DNA of 64,000 nucleotides from Deinococcus budaensis (GCF_014201885.1 NZ_JACHFN010000014.1:1-64000), one strand, 5' to 3'; counted from the first letter of the stretch, positions 8,676 to 23,606 are shown. A program made the numbers and translations. Notes: generated from the letters alone by a model not told the origin.

Positions 8676-10439
8676 ATGCCTGCGAAGTTCCGTCTTTCTT
8701 TTCCCCCGGTCCAGCCGGGCGTGCGCCGAAGGTCGCGGGCGCTGCTCGCGGCGCTGGCGCTGGGCCTGAGCGCCCCTACGGCGGCCGCGCTGGGGGCCGT
8801 GCAGCTCACCGTGACCACCGACCAGCCCCTGGCCTACCGCAACGGGGTCGCGACGCCCTACCCCGCGCCGCCCCGGCTGGTGAACGGCAAGACCATGCTG
8901 CCGCTGCGCGAGACTGCCGCGCTGCTGAATCAGACCCTCTCGGAGGTGGGCGGGCAGTGGCAGCTTGGCCGCCTGACGGTAGACCCCGCGCGGGGCAGCG
9001 CCTTTCTGGCGGGGGCCGCCCAGCCGCAGGGCAACGTCGCCAGCGTGGGCAGCACCCTCTATGTCAGCGTGCGGCTGCTGGCCGACGCCCTGAACGCCAC
9101 CCTCAGCGTGGAGGAGGGCGGGCGCACCCTCACCCTGACCGCGCTGCGTGAGGGCGGCAATCCGCTGGCCCCGCAGGCGCGTTTCTCGACCGACAAGGCG
9201 ACCTACGCGCCGGGCGAGCGGGTGGTCTTCACCGACTATCCCTTCGACCCCGACGGCGCCGACATCGTGAGCCGCAAGTGGACCGGGCGGCAAGACGTGT
9301 ACTTCCAGCCGGGCAACTACACGGTCACCCTGCAAGTCACCAACAGCCGGGGCCTCCAGAGCGCGCCGTTTACCCGCACCCTGCGGGTCGAGGGCGCGCC
9401 GGTCGATTCGCCGCTCAGCTACGCCCTGAAGTACGCCGAACCCGGCGACCGCTTTCCCGACCCCGCCGTGCTGACCTACCCGGTCGCCCCGGTGCAGGCG
9501 GTTCCCGGCCCCAGTTATCCGCTGCTGTTCAGTGACAGCCCGGAGGCGCCCACCCAGAGCGGCGTGCTGTACCAAGACAGTCTCGCGGGCCGGGCGCGGC
9601 TGCTGGCCTACCACCTCAACGCGCTCAGCAAGCCTGCGCGGCTGTACGTGCTGGCGCGCAACCTGGAAGCCCGCCCGGTGGAGGTCCGCACCGAGCGCTC
9701 GGGCGAGACGGCGCCCACCCGCATCGAGGGCCTGCTGGGACAGGTCACGCTGCTGGACTATTTCGCCAGCGCGGGGGGCGCGGTGCTGAACCTCGCGCCC
9801 GGCCAGAGCGCCGCCGTGTACGCCAGCCCCACCCTCAACCCGGGCAGCGGCGTGAACCTGATGCAGGACCTCATGGCCTCGGGGCGGGTCGAGCTGACCT
9901 TCCTGATGCTGGAAGAGGGCCTGCCGCCCACCGCCCAGGTCGCCCAGCAGCTGCCCTACCTGCCGATGGACGGCAAGCACCAGCGCGGCACGTTTCCCAA
10001 TGCCGTGCGCTCCTTGCGGGTGAACCTGGGCAGCCTGCCCGCGCGGCTGGTGATCGGGGACGGCCAGCTTGACCCGGCGATGACGGGCGTGGACCGGCTG
10101 ACGGGCTTGCCGCAGCGCCTGGTGGGCAACTACGGGGTGCTGTACGACCTGGAAGTCACCGGGGCCGCCGGAACCGCCGTCGCCTTTAGCCCGCGCGGGG
10201 GCCTGTACCGGGGCGCCATGCAGGTGCAGGACGGCCCGATCGAGCAGACCATCAAGCTGCCGCGCACCGGCAACGCCCTGACCCCCGACCAGCCGGTGCT
10301 GCTGTGGCGCGCCCAGAGTGACCGCCTGAACATCGACTTCGTGCCCGCCAGCGGCAGCAACTTGCCGGTCAGCCTGGTGTTCTACCGCGCCCGGCCGCAG
10401 ACAGGCTTCGGGGGCCTCTACAAGACCTACCAGCCCTGA
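8676..10439 (+). CDS. Exported protein with copper amine oxidase-type N-terminal (stalk) domain
   Basis: Encodes 587 aa. A signal peptide (ALLAALALGLSAPTAAALGA) is followed by a domain with NGKTMLPLRETAALLN and STLYVSVRLLADALNA, typical of the Cu_amine_oxidN1 stalk domain found on bacterial surface proteins. A PKD-like beta domain follows (YAPGERVVFTDYPFDPDG...). The remaining 350 residues are beta-rich and unassigned. No oxidase catalytic domain is present, so it is probably a surface or cell-wall protein rather than an enzyme. ATG 8676 fits the signal peptide, and CATACT lies 6 bases before it. Confidence 0.75.
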   Translation: MPAKFRLSFPPVQPGVRRRSRALLAALALGLSAPTAAALGAVQLTVTTDQPLAYRNGVATPYPAPPRLVNGKTMLPLRETAALLNQTLSEVGGQWQLGRLTVDPARGSAFLAGAAQPQGNVASVGSTLYVSVRLLADALNATLSVEEGGRTLTLTALREGGNPLAPQARFSTDKATYAPGERVVFTDYPFDPDGADIVSRKWTGRQDVYFQPGNYTVTLQVTNSRGLQSAPFTRTLRVEGAPVDSPLSYALKYAEPGDRFPDPAVLTYPVAPVQAVPGPSYPLLFSDSPEAPTQSGVLYQDSLAGRARLLAYHLNALSKPARLYVLARNLEARPVEVRTERSGETAPTRIEGLLGQVTLLDYFASAGGAVLNLAPGQSAAVYASPTLNPGSGVNLMQDLMASGRVELTFLMLEEGLPPTAQVAQQLPYLPMDGKHQRGTFPNAVRSLRVNLGSLPARLVIGDGQLDPAMTGVDRLTGLPQRLVGNYGVLYDLEVTGAAGTAVAFSPRGGLYRGAMQVQDGPIEQTIKLPRTGNALTPDQPVLLWRAQSDRLNIDFVPASGSNLPVSLVFYRARPQTGFGGLYKTYQP

Positions 10440-10460
10440 GGTAGGGCCGGGGGAGAGGGG

Positions 10461-11323
<863 letters not shown>

Positions 11324-11327
<4 letters not shown>

Positions 11328-11977
11328 CGCTCTCCAGCATCCCACAGCCGCGCGACCGCGTGGGCCAGGGCGAGGTCACCGGGGGCCGTGACCTTGAACA
11401 GCCGGGGGTCGCCGGGGACCAGCGTGACCGCCCCGCCCTGCCAGGCGATCAAGCCCGCGTCGTCGGTGGCGGCGTAGCCCTGCTCGCAGGCGGCCCGGTG
11501 CGCCCGCAGCAGCTCCCCGCGCGCGAAGGCCTGCGGCGTCTGCACCGCCCAGAGGCCCTCGCGCGGCACGGCGCCCTGCCACTGTCCCCCCTCGCCCCGC
11601 ACCAGCGTGTCGGCCACCGGCAACGCGGCGGTCGCGGCCCCGGTCTCGGCCACCGCCGAGAGCAGCGCCCCCACCACCCCGGCCGGCAGAAAGGGCCGCG
11701 CCGCGTCGTGGACGAGCACGATCCCGGCCGAGGTCGCTTCCAGCAGCCGCAGCACGCTTTCTTGCCGGGTCTCGCCGCCGGAAATCGCCCGCGCCCGGAG
11801 TCCGGCGGGCAGGTCCATGCCCGCCGGCAGCGCGACCAGCACCTCGCCCACGTGCGGGGCCAGCGCCGCCACGCTGCGCGCGAGCAGGCTCTGGCCCGCG
11901 ACCTCCACGAAAGCTTTCGGCCCGCGCCCCAGGCGGGTGCCGGAGCCGGCGGCGGGAATCAGGGCGGCGACCGTCAC
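11324..11977 (-). CDS. ispD: 2-C-methyl-D-erythritol 4-phosphate cytidylyltransferase
   Basis: Encodes 217 aa. AALIPAAGSGTRLGRGPKAFVEVAG is the CTP-binding loop, VLVHDAARPFL and TPQAFARGEL are IspD family motifs, and TDDAGLI is also conserved. It makes CDP-methylerythritol from MEP and CTP, the step before IspE. The GTG start overlaps the ubiX stop codon (GTGA at 11974-11977), and its own stop overlaps ispE. A longer open frame upstream of 11977 lies inside ubiX and was rejected. Confidence 0.94.
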
Positions 11978-12561
11978 GCCGGATCCGTCTCCTTCCAGCG
12001 CCGGAAGCCCGGCACGTCCAGCCCGAACTGGTCGAGCACCCGCGCGGTCACGAAATGCAGCAGCTCGTCCACGTCGCGCGGCGCGTGGTAGAAGCCCGGA
12101 GAGGCGGTCATCACGGTGGCCCCCGCGTCGAAGGCCGCGAGCATGTTCGTCAGCATCGGGCGCGGGAGGGGGTCTTCGCGCAGCACCAGCACCAGCGGGC
12201 GGCGCTCCTTGAGGGTGACGTGCGCCGCCCGCGAGAGCAGGTTGTCGGCGAAGCCCCCCGCCACCTTGGCGAGGGTGCCCGCGCTGCACGGCACGATCAG
12301 CATGCCGCCCGTGCGAAAAGACCCGCTGGCGACGGACGCCCCCAGGTCGCGGTCGTCGTGGGTGACGCTCGCCAGCGCGGTGAGGTCAGCCAGGGTCGGC
12401 CCGCCCCCCTCGGCGGCCATCACCCGCTTGGCGCCGCTGGTCACGATCAGGTGCGTCTCGACTTCCAGGTCGTGCAGGGCCTGCAACACCGCCCGCGCGT
12501 AGGGAATCCCGCTTCCACCGCTCACCCCGACGACCAGCCGCCCCCCGCCCGCAACAGACAT
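11974..12561 (-). CDS. ubiX: Flavin prenyltransferase UbiX
   Basis: Encodes 195 aa. LVVGVSGGSGIPYA is the FMN-phosphate loop, IVPCSAGTLAKVAGGFADNLLSRAA and RPMLTNMLAAFDAGATVMTASPGFY are signature UbiX/Pad1 stretches. UbiX attaches a dimethylallyl group to FMN to make the prenylated cofactor of UbiD decarboxylases. No ubiD is present in this window. It heads the operon with ispD and ispE, whose pathway supplies the dimethylallyl unit. TACGCT sits 7 bases before the ATG, which fits a leaderless start. Confidence 0.95.
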   Translation of the reverse strand: MSVAGGGRLVVGVSGGSGIPYARAVLQALHDLEVETHLIVTSGAKRVMAAEGGGPTLADLTALASVTHDDRDLGASVASGSFRTGGMLIVPCSAGTLAKVAGGFADNLLSRAAHVTLKERRPLVLVLREDPLPRPMLTNMLAAFDAGATVMTASPGFYHAPRDVDELLHFVTARVLDQFGLDVPGFRRWKETDPA

Positions 12562-12631
12562 GGGAGGCAGCGTAGCAGGCAGGCACGAACCCGTGCCGGA
12601 GGTCCCCCGCGCCCGCTAGACTCTGCCCCAT

Positions 12632-13237
12632 ATGGCCGACCTTGACCGTGTTCGTGAGGCCCTGCGCGCGAGTCTCACCGCCTGGGCGGTGGCCGAGGTG
12701 CGCGGCGACCAGGCCCGCGTGACCCTCTCGCCCTCTCCCGACGCCCTCGCGCAGCAGCTCGGCGCGGTGGACCCGGCGTGGTCGCTGGGCTGGCACTGCG
12801 ATCATGTGGCGCCTCCGGTCGTGCGCGCCCGCCTGAGTGTCCTGGGCATGACCCGCGAGGGGCTGGCGGCGGGGCAGACCCTTCAGGACGCCAAGCTGCG
12901 CGCCCTGGCCGACGCCGTCCGCTTTTTCGGGGTGCCGGTGCCCACCGAGGCCCAGTGGGTGGAGTACGACCCCGAGGAGGGCGCCAACACCTCGGACCTC
13001 GACGCGGAGACCGAAGCCGCCGCGTCCCCGGCCCGCCGCGCCGCGCCGCTGCCTCCCGAGCCGCCCCGCGATCCCCAGATGGACAAGGCCCGGCGCCACA
13101 TCGACGACCTGATGGAGCAGATCCGGGCGGCGGGCAAGGGCCGGGAGGTCGCCCACCTGACGCTGCGCGGCTACGGCGAGAGCGTGGAGGAGAGCCGCGC
13201 GATCTACAAGGAACTTCAGGCGATCTTGCGGGGCTGA
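12632..13237 (+). CDS. DdrA-like protein (Rad52/Rad22-related ssDNA-binding family)
   Basis: Encodes 201 aa. Residues about 35-115 (LAQQLGAVDPAWSLGW..., RARLSVLGMTREGL, LRALADAVRFFGVP, QWVEYDPEE) follow the DdrA pattern I recall from D. radiodurans (VLGVTRED, SDAMKRCAVQFGIG, KQWADWD). A C-terminal helix resembles the end of DdrA (SRAIYKELQAILRG versus REVYKHLKAALG). DdrA binds 3' single-stranded ends and protects them during recovery from radiation. The central segment (about 125-155) is an acidic and proline-rich linker. TAGACT lies 9 bases before the ATG. No RDRM motif is visible upstream. It could be a paralogue rather than DdrA itself. Confidence 0.6.
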   Translation: MADLDRVREALRASLTAWAVAEVRGDQARVTLSPSPDALAQQLGAVDPAWSLGWHCDHVAPPVVRARLSVLGMTREGLAAGQTLQDAKLRALADAVRFFGVPVPTEAQWVEYDPEEGANTSDLDAETEAAASPARRAAPLPPEPPRDPQMDKARRHIDDLMEQIRAAGKGREVAHLTLRGYGESVEESRAIYKELQAILRG

Positions 13238-13242
13238 GGGGG

Positions 13243-14004
13243 GTGTTCAAGTTCATCGCGGTGGGAGATGTCCACGCCGACTGGGCCGGGCTGTGGGCGG
13301 CCCTGCGCGCGGCGAGCTGCGTGACCCCCGGCGGCCTGCCCACGCCGCCCGTACAGGCGGGGGTGTATCAGGTCGTGCTGCTGGGCGACCTGGTGCATCC
13401 CAAAAACGAGCGCGATTACGCCCGCCTGATCGGCACGGCGCGCTTCGACCCTGGCGACCCGGATCACCTGGCGCGGGCGGCGCGCGCGCAGGTGACGCAG
13501 CTTGAGCGGCTGCGCGCCTACCAGCTCGCCGCGCCCCACGCCGTGCATGTGCTGCTGGGCAACCACGACGACGCGGTGCTCAACCTGACCCACCTGCTGG
13601 GCACGGGCAGCGGCCTGGTGCATGTGGAGTTCGACCCGGACCACGGCGGCGTGCCGCTGCCCGGGCACCTGCGCGCCTGGATGCAGACCTTTCCACGCGA
13701 GCTGCGCGTCGGCAGCGTGCACTTCGCCCACGTCTCGCCGCTGCCCGCCCATACCCACTACGACGACTTCTTCTATGCCGACGCTGGGGCCAAACGCTGG
13801 TTTCGCGACACGCCGGACTACGTGCGGATGGCGGGCCTGAGCTTCGGCGTGTACGGGCATACCCAGCTGGGGGGCGGCATCCTGCTCGATGAGGCGTCGG
13901 GCTTCGCGATGATCGACGCCCTCGCGGACCGCGAGTATCTCGAACTGCTGCTCGATCCTGCGCGTCCCCAGCCGCTGCAAGGCGTGCGGGCACTGCCCTT
14001 CTGA
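13243..14004 (+). CDS. Calcineurin-like metallophosphoesterase
   Basis: Encodes 253 aa. It carries the metallophosphoesterase motifs in order: GDVHADW, GDLVHPK, GNHDD, a histidine in FAHVSP and GHTQLGG. These bind two metal ions and hydrolyse phosphoesters. The substrate is unknown (protein phosphatase-like, nucleotide or nucleic acid). The GTG start lies 5 bases after the DdrA-like stop codon with GAGGGG directly before it, so both genes probably share a transcript. That link to a DNA-end-protection protein is contextual only. Confidence 0.85.
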   Translation: MFKFIAVGDVHADWAGLWAALRAASCVTPGGLPTPPVQAGVYQVVLLGDLVHPKNERDYARLIGTARFDPGDPDHLARAARAQVTQLERLRAYQLAAPHAVHVLLGNHDDAVLNLTHLLGTGSGLVHVEFDPDHGGVPLPGHLRAWMQTFPRELRVGSVHFAHVSPLPAHTHYDDFFYADAGAKRWFRDTPDYVRMAGLSFGVYGHTQLGGGILLDEASGFAMIDALADREYLELLLDPARPQPLQGVRALPF

Positions 14005-14099
14005 CGGCCGGAACCACGGGAAGCGGCGCTTGAAGTGGCGTTGGCGGGGGTGCCTTGCTTCCGTCAACGGTCCGGACTGGCCGGTGAAGTGTGGCCGTG

Positions 14100-14128
14100 T
14101 TGACAAGGCCCGGAGCCGCCGCTATCCT
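14100..14128 (+). promoter_or_regulatory. Strong sigma-70-type promoter for the tRNA pair
   Basis: TTGACA at 14100-14105, a 17-base spacer, then TATCCT at 14123-14128. This is the best consensus promoter in the window, and tRNA-Asp begins about 32 bases after the -10. Confidence 0.85.
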
Positions 14129-14159
14129 TAACCCCGCTGCTTTTTGCGGCGAGCGCGGA

Positions 14160-14238
<79 letters not shown>

Positions 14239-14255
14239 GTTCCCCCAGCGGGAAC

Positions 14256-14333
<78 letters not shown>

Positions 14334-14337
14334 AGAG

Positions 14338-14370
14338 GAACCCCGTCCACGTGCGGGGTTCTTTCTCTTT
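14338..14370 (+). terminator. Rho-independent terminator of the tRNA operon
   Basis: GAACCCCG (14338-14345) pairs with CGGGGTTC (14354-14361) around an 8-base loop, followed by the T-rich stretch TTTCTCTTT. It starts 4 bases after the tRNA-Phe CCA. Confidence 0.92.
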
Positions 14371-14617
14371 GGACCCGGCGTGGCCGCCTCTGCCTCGGTG
14401 TGCCTCTGCGGCGCGTCCTGCCATATCCGGGTCGCTGTTGAGGCGGAACCGTGCTCGGGAGCGACCTCTTCTCAAGTGGGAGCGCGCAGACCAGCAAAAG
14501 AAAGACAGGGCTGGCGCGCTCCCCGGCGGCGAGCTAGACTGAACGGCTGAATGCGCCCGGCGCCTCTGTGCCTGTGGTTGAGGGACAGGAGCGCGACGGA
14601 CGAAAAGGGGTTTTACC

Positions 14618-14917
14618 ATGGCCGAAAAGGATATCGACAAGTTGCTTTCCCTGACCGACAGCAAGTACCGCCTGTCGGTGGTCACTGCCAAGCGCGCCCT
14701 GCAACTGCGCTCGGGAGCGCCCAGCGTGTTGCCGGTCGAGCAGCGCGTCCGCACCCACAACCTCGTCACCCAGGCCATGCGCGAGCTGGCGACCGGCAAG
14801 CTCACCGTGGGCACCGAGCTGATGGACGAGGGCCGTTTTCATCAGGATTACGTGCGCCAGAAGCAGGCGCAGCTGCAAGCGCAGCTCAACGCCGAGCGTG
14901 AGCGCGAACGCGACTGA
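14618..14917 (+). CDS. rpoZ: DNA-directed RNA polymerase subunit omega
   Basis: Encodes 99 aa. DIDKLLSLTDSKYRLSVVTAKRALQL corresponds to the omega core helices that wrap the beta' C-terminus, and RTHNLVTQAMRELATGKL follows. The C-terminal 25 residues are a charged Gln/Arg/Glu helix. Omega helps RNAP assembly. It has a clear SD (AAAAGGGG, 7 bases before the ATG). A TAGACT box at 14534-14539 about 80 bases upstream may be its -10 element; no convincing -35 was seen. The rest of 14371-14617 shows nothing else. Confidence 0.9.
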   Translation: MAEKDIDKLLSLTDSKYRLSVVTAKRALQLRSGAPSVLPVEQRVRTHNLVTQAMRELATGKLTVGTELMDEGRFHQDYVRQKQAQLQAQLNAERERERD

Positions 14918-14939
14918 GCTTCCCTGAGCGCGCGACAGG

Positions 14940-14978
14940 AGGGACACCGCGAACTTCGGCGGTGTCCCTCTCTGTGTC
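14940..14978 (+). terminator. Rho-independent terminator after rpoZ (possibly bidirectional)
   Basis: An 11-bp perfect stem (AGGGACACCGC, 14940-14950, with GCGGTGTCCCT, 14959-14969) and an 8-base loop, followed by CTCTGTGT. It lies between the convergent rpoZ and amidase genes. Confidence 0.8.
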
Positions 14979-15002
14979 GGCGCGGGCTTTGGCCCTTCCC
15001 GT

Positions 15003-16817
15003 CTACTTGGCCGCGTCGCCCAGCAGACTGCTGGCCGTGACGCCGCTGACCAGCGCCTCGCGGATGCCCTGCGCGATGCCCAGCGCGACCCGGTCGAGGT
15101 AGTTGGCGTCTTTGAGGTTCAGGCCGTCGACCGGGTGGCTGGCGTAGCCGATCTCGACCAGGGCAGCGGGAATGCGGCTGTTGCGCAGCACGGCCAGCGA
15201 GCGGTTGCTGCGCAGGCCGCGCGAGAACGCGCCCGTGGTCTCCACCATGTTCTTTTGCAGCAGCCCGGCGAGGGTGCTCGACAGCGGGTGGTTGGGGTTC
15301 CACCAGGTTTCCACCCCGTAACCGCGCAGGGCCGTGCTGGCGTCCATCGCGTTGACGTGGATGCTCACGAACAGCTGGGTGCCGGGCGTGCCCATCCCGG
15401 CGCGCAGTTCCAGATCGGTGTTCTTGCTGGGATGCAGCTCGCGGTCGCTGTCGCGGGTCAGCACCGCGTCCACGCCCGCCGCCTTCAGCAGGTTGCGCAC
15501 CCGCAGCGCCACGTCGAGGTTGACCTGCTTCTCGGTCACTGCGGCCACGGCGCCGGGGTCTTTGCCGCCGTGCCCCGGGTCGATCACCACGCGCGGCTGC
15601 ACCAGGTTCGCGCTGAAGGCCAGAATCGCCGTGCCGCGCGTGACGGGGGTGGGCGGCACTGCCGCCAGCGTGCGCTCGCGCGCGGTCAGCGGCGTGAGGT
15701 CGGCCAGCGCGGGCGAGAGGTCAATGGCGAGGCGCGACAGGCGGCTTCCCTCCAGCGGAGGCACCAGCAGGGCGCGCCAGCCGCTGCGCTCGGTCAGCGG
15801 CGTGCCGGTCAGCAGGGTGACGTTGACGCCCGTGGCGGTCGGCTCGTAGCGCCACCCGCGCACCTCCGGGCTGACGTTTTGGGCGTTCAGGGCGCTGGCG
15901 GTCACGCCGCTCAGCTCCACCCGCAGGCCGATCCCGCCGGGAACCAGCCGGTAGCTGGCGCCCGGCGGCAGGTCCAGCACCAGGCGCGTCAGGCCGGGAT
16001 TCTTGCCCACCCGGGGCGCGCCCAGCGGCGCGGCGCCCTGGGCCGGTCCCGCGGCGCGGCCCGCCAGCGCGCTGGGCTTGTTGGTGTCCTGCCCGGGCAG
16101 CGCCGGAGCCGGGGGCGGCAGCGTCCCCCGGGCCGCCGGGGCCACCGTGTCTCCCGGCGGCAGGTGGTCCCCGGCCAGCGCGGGGGCGGCGGGCGCCGGG
16201 GCGCTGGGGGCGGCGCTGGCCGCCACTCGGGGCGCCGCAGGAGCCGCCGCCACGCTGGGGGTCGAGAGGGTCCGCACCAGCGCCCGCAGCGAGGCGCTCG
16301 CGCCGCCCGAGAGTGTCGGACCGAACTCCACGATCAGCACCCGCGTTCCCGAGGCCAGGGTCGCCTCGCTGGCCCGCCAGCCCTCGGTCAGAGACAGCGG
16401 AAAGGGGGTCACCAGCGTCACGCTGCCCCCCCCCGCCCGGTACTCGCTGACGCTGGCCCCCAGCCGCGAGGTCACCGCCGGAAGCACCCGCGCCCCCCGC
16501 ACGTCCAGCCGCAGGCCCCCAAACGTCGGCGTGAGGGTGTAGGTCACGCCCGTGGGCAGGTCGAACACCACCCGCGTCTGGCTGCCGTCGCTGCTGCTGC
16601 GCGGCGAGCCGAACGCCGCGCTCGACACGCCCGTCAGGCTGTTGAGGCTGGCGGCCGGAGCTGGGGCCGCTGCCTGAGGCGCCACCGCCGGGCCACGCAG
16701 GCTGGGCCGCGTCTGGGCTGGGGCCGCCCGCTGAAAGGGATCACTCTGGGCAGAGGCGCCGGAACCCGCCCCACCGCATAGCAGGATGGATGAGAGCAAG
16801 ATGACATGCGGCTTCAT
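15003..16817 (-). CDS. N-acetylmuramoyl-L-alanine amidase with two AMIN-like domains
   Basis: Encodes 604 aa. A signal peptide (MKPHVILLSSILLCGG...) leads two beta-rich AMIN-like repeats (about residues 60-165 and 260-370), joined by an Ala/Pro-rich linker. The C-terminal Amidase_3 domain has the zinc and catalytic motifs VVIDPGHGGKDPGA, TRDSDREL, FVSIHVNA and LVEIGYASH. It cleaves the bond between the peptide stem and muramic acid in the periplasm, as AmiC does. ATG 16817 is set by the signal peptide and the TACACT box 10 bases upstream. It diverges from dnaE across a 281-bp intergenic region in which only those two near-start promoters were seen. Confidence 0.9.
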   Translation of the reverse strand: MKPHVILLSSILLCGGAGSGASAQSDPFQRAAPAQTRPSLRGPAVAPQAAAPAPAASLNSLTGVSSAAFGSPRSSSDGSQTRVVFDLPTGVTYTLTPTFGGLRLDVRGARVLPAVTSRLGASVSEYRAGGGSVTLVTPFPLSLTEGWRASEATLASGTRVLIVEFGPTLSGGASASLRALVRTLSTPSVAAAPAAPRVAASAAPSAPAPAAPALAGDHLPPGDTVAPAARGTLPPPAPALPGQDTNKPSALAGRAAGPAQGAAPLGAPRVGKNPGLTRLVLDLPPGASYRLVPGGIGLRVELSGVTASALNAQNVSPEVRGWRYEPTATGVNVTLLTGTPLTERSGWRALLVPPLEGSRLSRLAIDLSPALADLTPLTARERTLAAVPPTPVTRGTAILAFSANLVQPRVVIDPGHGGKDPGAVAAVTEKQVNLDVALRVRNLLKAAGVDAVLTRDSDRELHPSKNTDLELRAGMGTPGTQLFVSIHVNAMDASTALRGYGVETWWNPNHPLSSTLAGLLQKNMVETTGAFSRGLRSNRSLAVLRNSRIPAALVEIGYASHPVDGLNLKDANYLDRVALGIAQGIREALVSGVTASSLLGDAAK

Positions 16818-17098
16818 TTGGGTCCATAGTGTACCGATTCCGTGTGAGAAAGGCACTGTTCGGCTCATGAGTTCAGCTCCGGAAGATAGGCAGATGGGGC
16901 CAATCGGCAAAGGGCGAGCAAGGATGCATGAGATATACCCGGTCCCTATGACAAGAGTCTTACAGACAAGCAGAAGGGCATGGTTGTACGGCAGAGGCCG
17001 CGACTGTTGAGCTGTGGGAGTGGCCCGGCCGGGGAACCTGCCCCCGTCAAGGCCCGGCGCCACTGACCCGCACCCAGCCCCCGGCCTAGACTCTGGGC

Positions 17099-21103
<4,005 letters not shown>

Positions 21104-21117
21104 AGGAGTCGTTTAGA

Positions 21118-22209
21118 GTGGCGAGTACAAATAAATTTGGACTCAGTAGATATATACCTGCTGAAGTGGAAAGAGAAGTCAGGAAACGCTCTGGTTTCGG
21201 ATGCATAATATGTGGAAGAATTTTCTGTGACTATCACCACCTCGAAGAATTTTCTACCGTAACAGAGCATGATCCAAGTAAAATAGTATTGTTATGCAAA
21301 GAGCATCACGGTGATGTCACTAATTCGAATCCGGCTAACAGGAGAATATCCAATGAGACTCTTGAGAAATATATTCGCTCACCGTATGGAATCACAAAAG
21401 GACATAATAGATGGGAGAGCGTAACAGACATAAAAGGTTTGCGTTTGGGCAATTTCTTTTTTGAGAATACTAAAATAATACTGAGAATAGATGGCAGGAA
21501 CATAATCTCGATTTGCGGAGCAGACGATTTTTTTCCTTCTGCAAGCTTAAACGCAATATTTTTTGATCATGAGGGGAGAGAAGTATTAAGAGTGGAGAGG
21601 AATTTGATAAAGGGCAATACGGACTCTTGGGACTTTCAGAGCACTGGAAACCTAATCACTATTAATAACAGCTCCAAAGATATCGCGCTATCCGTAAGAT
21701 TTGGCAGTGACGGTGTGGCAGTTGTTGAAAGATTAAAGATGCGTTACATGGATAGTATAATAGAGATTACGCCAAATGGTTCTATGATTGCCAAGTTTGG
21801 ATGTGAAGCTTCCGCGTCCATAACTTTAGTAAGTGAAGCTAAAGTAACTGGAGCCGATGTTGCAGTTGAAGTAAAAGAAGGGTCTATGATGATCGGGAGA
21901 TCTGAAAGAACATTGTATGCCAAAGGAGCCTCTAGGGTTGGTTTTAGGCCCGCTGGAACGAGGAGGCAGACATCTGACGCCGGTATTGAAAAAGAACCTA
22001 TCAATCATAGCCGTCAAAAAGAACCGAATAGACTAGATTTCAAAGGCATGTCTGGCGGATTAAAAATTGATATAGAGGGTCTAGAATATTCTAGGGGTAT
22101 GACACCTATAAAGCTTGACAAAAAATCTGTTCAGATAGGTGTTCCTACTAGGAGCGAGCACGGAAATAATAGTATGTACGTAAAGAAATTAGAGATCTCT
22201 GGAGAATAA
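21118..22209 (+). CDS. AT-rich HNH endonuclease-domain protein
   Basis: Encodes 363 aa from a GTG with AAAGGAG 10 bases upstream, overlapping the dnaE stop. An N-terminal HNH domain has Cys29/Cys32, the His40-His41 pair, and LLCKEHH with Cys60/His63/His64, so it should bind zinc and cut nucleic acid. The rest is beta-rich with short repeats (residues about 110-235 and 300-363) and no recognisable DNA-binding motif; it resembles a group of HNH proteins of unknown function that begin FxLSRYIPxxxxREVRxRxxFGCxxC. G/C is very low for this genome (17 of 60 at 21421-21480), which marks recent horizontal transfer. Its target and role are unknown. Confidence 0.8.
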   Translation: MASTNKFGLSRYIPAEVEREVRKRSGFGCIICGRIFCDYHHLEEFSTVTEHDPSKIVLLCKEHHGDVTNSNPANRRISNETLEKYIRSPYGITKGHNRWESVTDIKGLRLGNFFFENTKIILRIDGRNIISICGADDFFPSASLNAIFFDHEGREVLRVERNLIKGNTDSWDFQSTGNLITINNSSKDIALSVRFGSDGVAVVERLKMRYMDSIIEITPNGSMIAKFGCEASASITLVSEAKVTGADVAVEVKEGSMMIGRSERTLYAKGASRVGFRPAGTRRQTSDAGIEKEPINHSRQKEPNRLDFKGMSGGLKIDIEGLEYSRGMTPIKLDKKSVQIGVPTRSEHGNNSMYVKKLEISGE

Positions 22210-22250
22210 TATTTAGGTTCATAACGTCCAGGTGAAGACGCGCGGATTTT

Positions 22251-22436
22251 TTACGCCCTCTTCCCACCCGTCAAAGGATTCCGCCCCAGCACCGCCGTCA
22301 CCAGCACCAGCCCGGCGAAGCCCCCGATAATCACTTTCTGGGCTGGTTTGCCGTAGAAGAAGGCGAAGAAGCCCACCATCGCTCCGACAAAGCCTGCCAC
22401 CAGCCGTTCCTCGGGTTTCATCTGCTCATGTGTCAT
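22251..22436 (-). CDS. Small membrane protein, unknown
   Basis: Encodes 61 aa. It has two predicted membrane helices (VAGFVGAMVGFFAFFYG and KVIIGGFAGLVLVTAVLG) with a short charged N-terminus. ATG 22436 was chosen; a second ATG five codons on is possible. It converges on the HNH gene and shows normal high GC, so it marks the right-hand edge of the foreign DNA. No family was recognised. Confidence 0.6.
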   Translation of the reverse strand: MTHEQMKPEERLVAGFVGAMVGFFAFFYGKPAQKVIIGGFAGLVLVTAVLGRNPLTGGKRA

Positions 22437-22526
22437 GGCCGCATTCGACCTGTCCAGCGCTGCGGCGAACGCGCCCCCGCTCACTGTGTGGGGACGCGCT
22501 CAAGGGGGAAGGGCTTTTTCCCGGTG

Positions 22527-23606
<1,080 letters not shown>

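Noticed and set aside
6105..9980. A 1291-codon open frame on the minus strand
   Set aside because: It runs across three plus-strand genes with good homology or signal peptides and has the Arg/Gly/Ala-rich composition typical of antisense frames in high-GC DNA.
12562..12631. RDRM between ubiX and the DdrA-like gene
   Set aside because: The 70-bp gap contains only GC-rich sequence with the two leaderless -10 boxes; nothing resembles TTATGTCATTGACATAA.
14534..14539. Full sigma-70 promoter for rpoZ
   Set aside because: TAGACT is present, but only a very weak -35 (TGGCGC) lies 17 bases upstream, so a complete promoter was not annotated.
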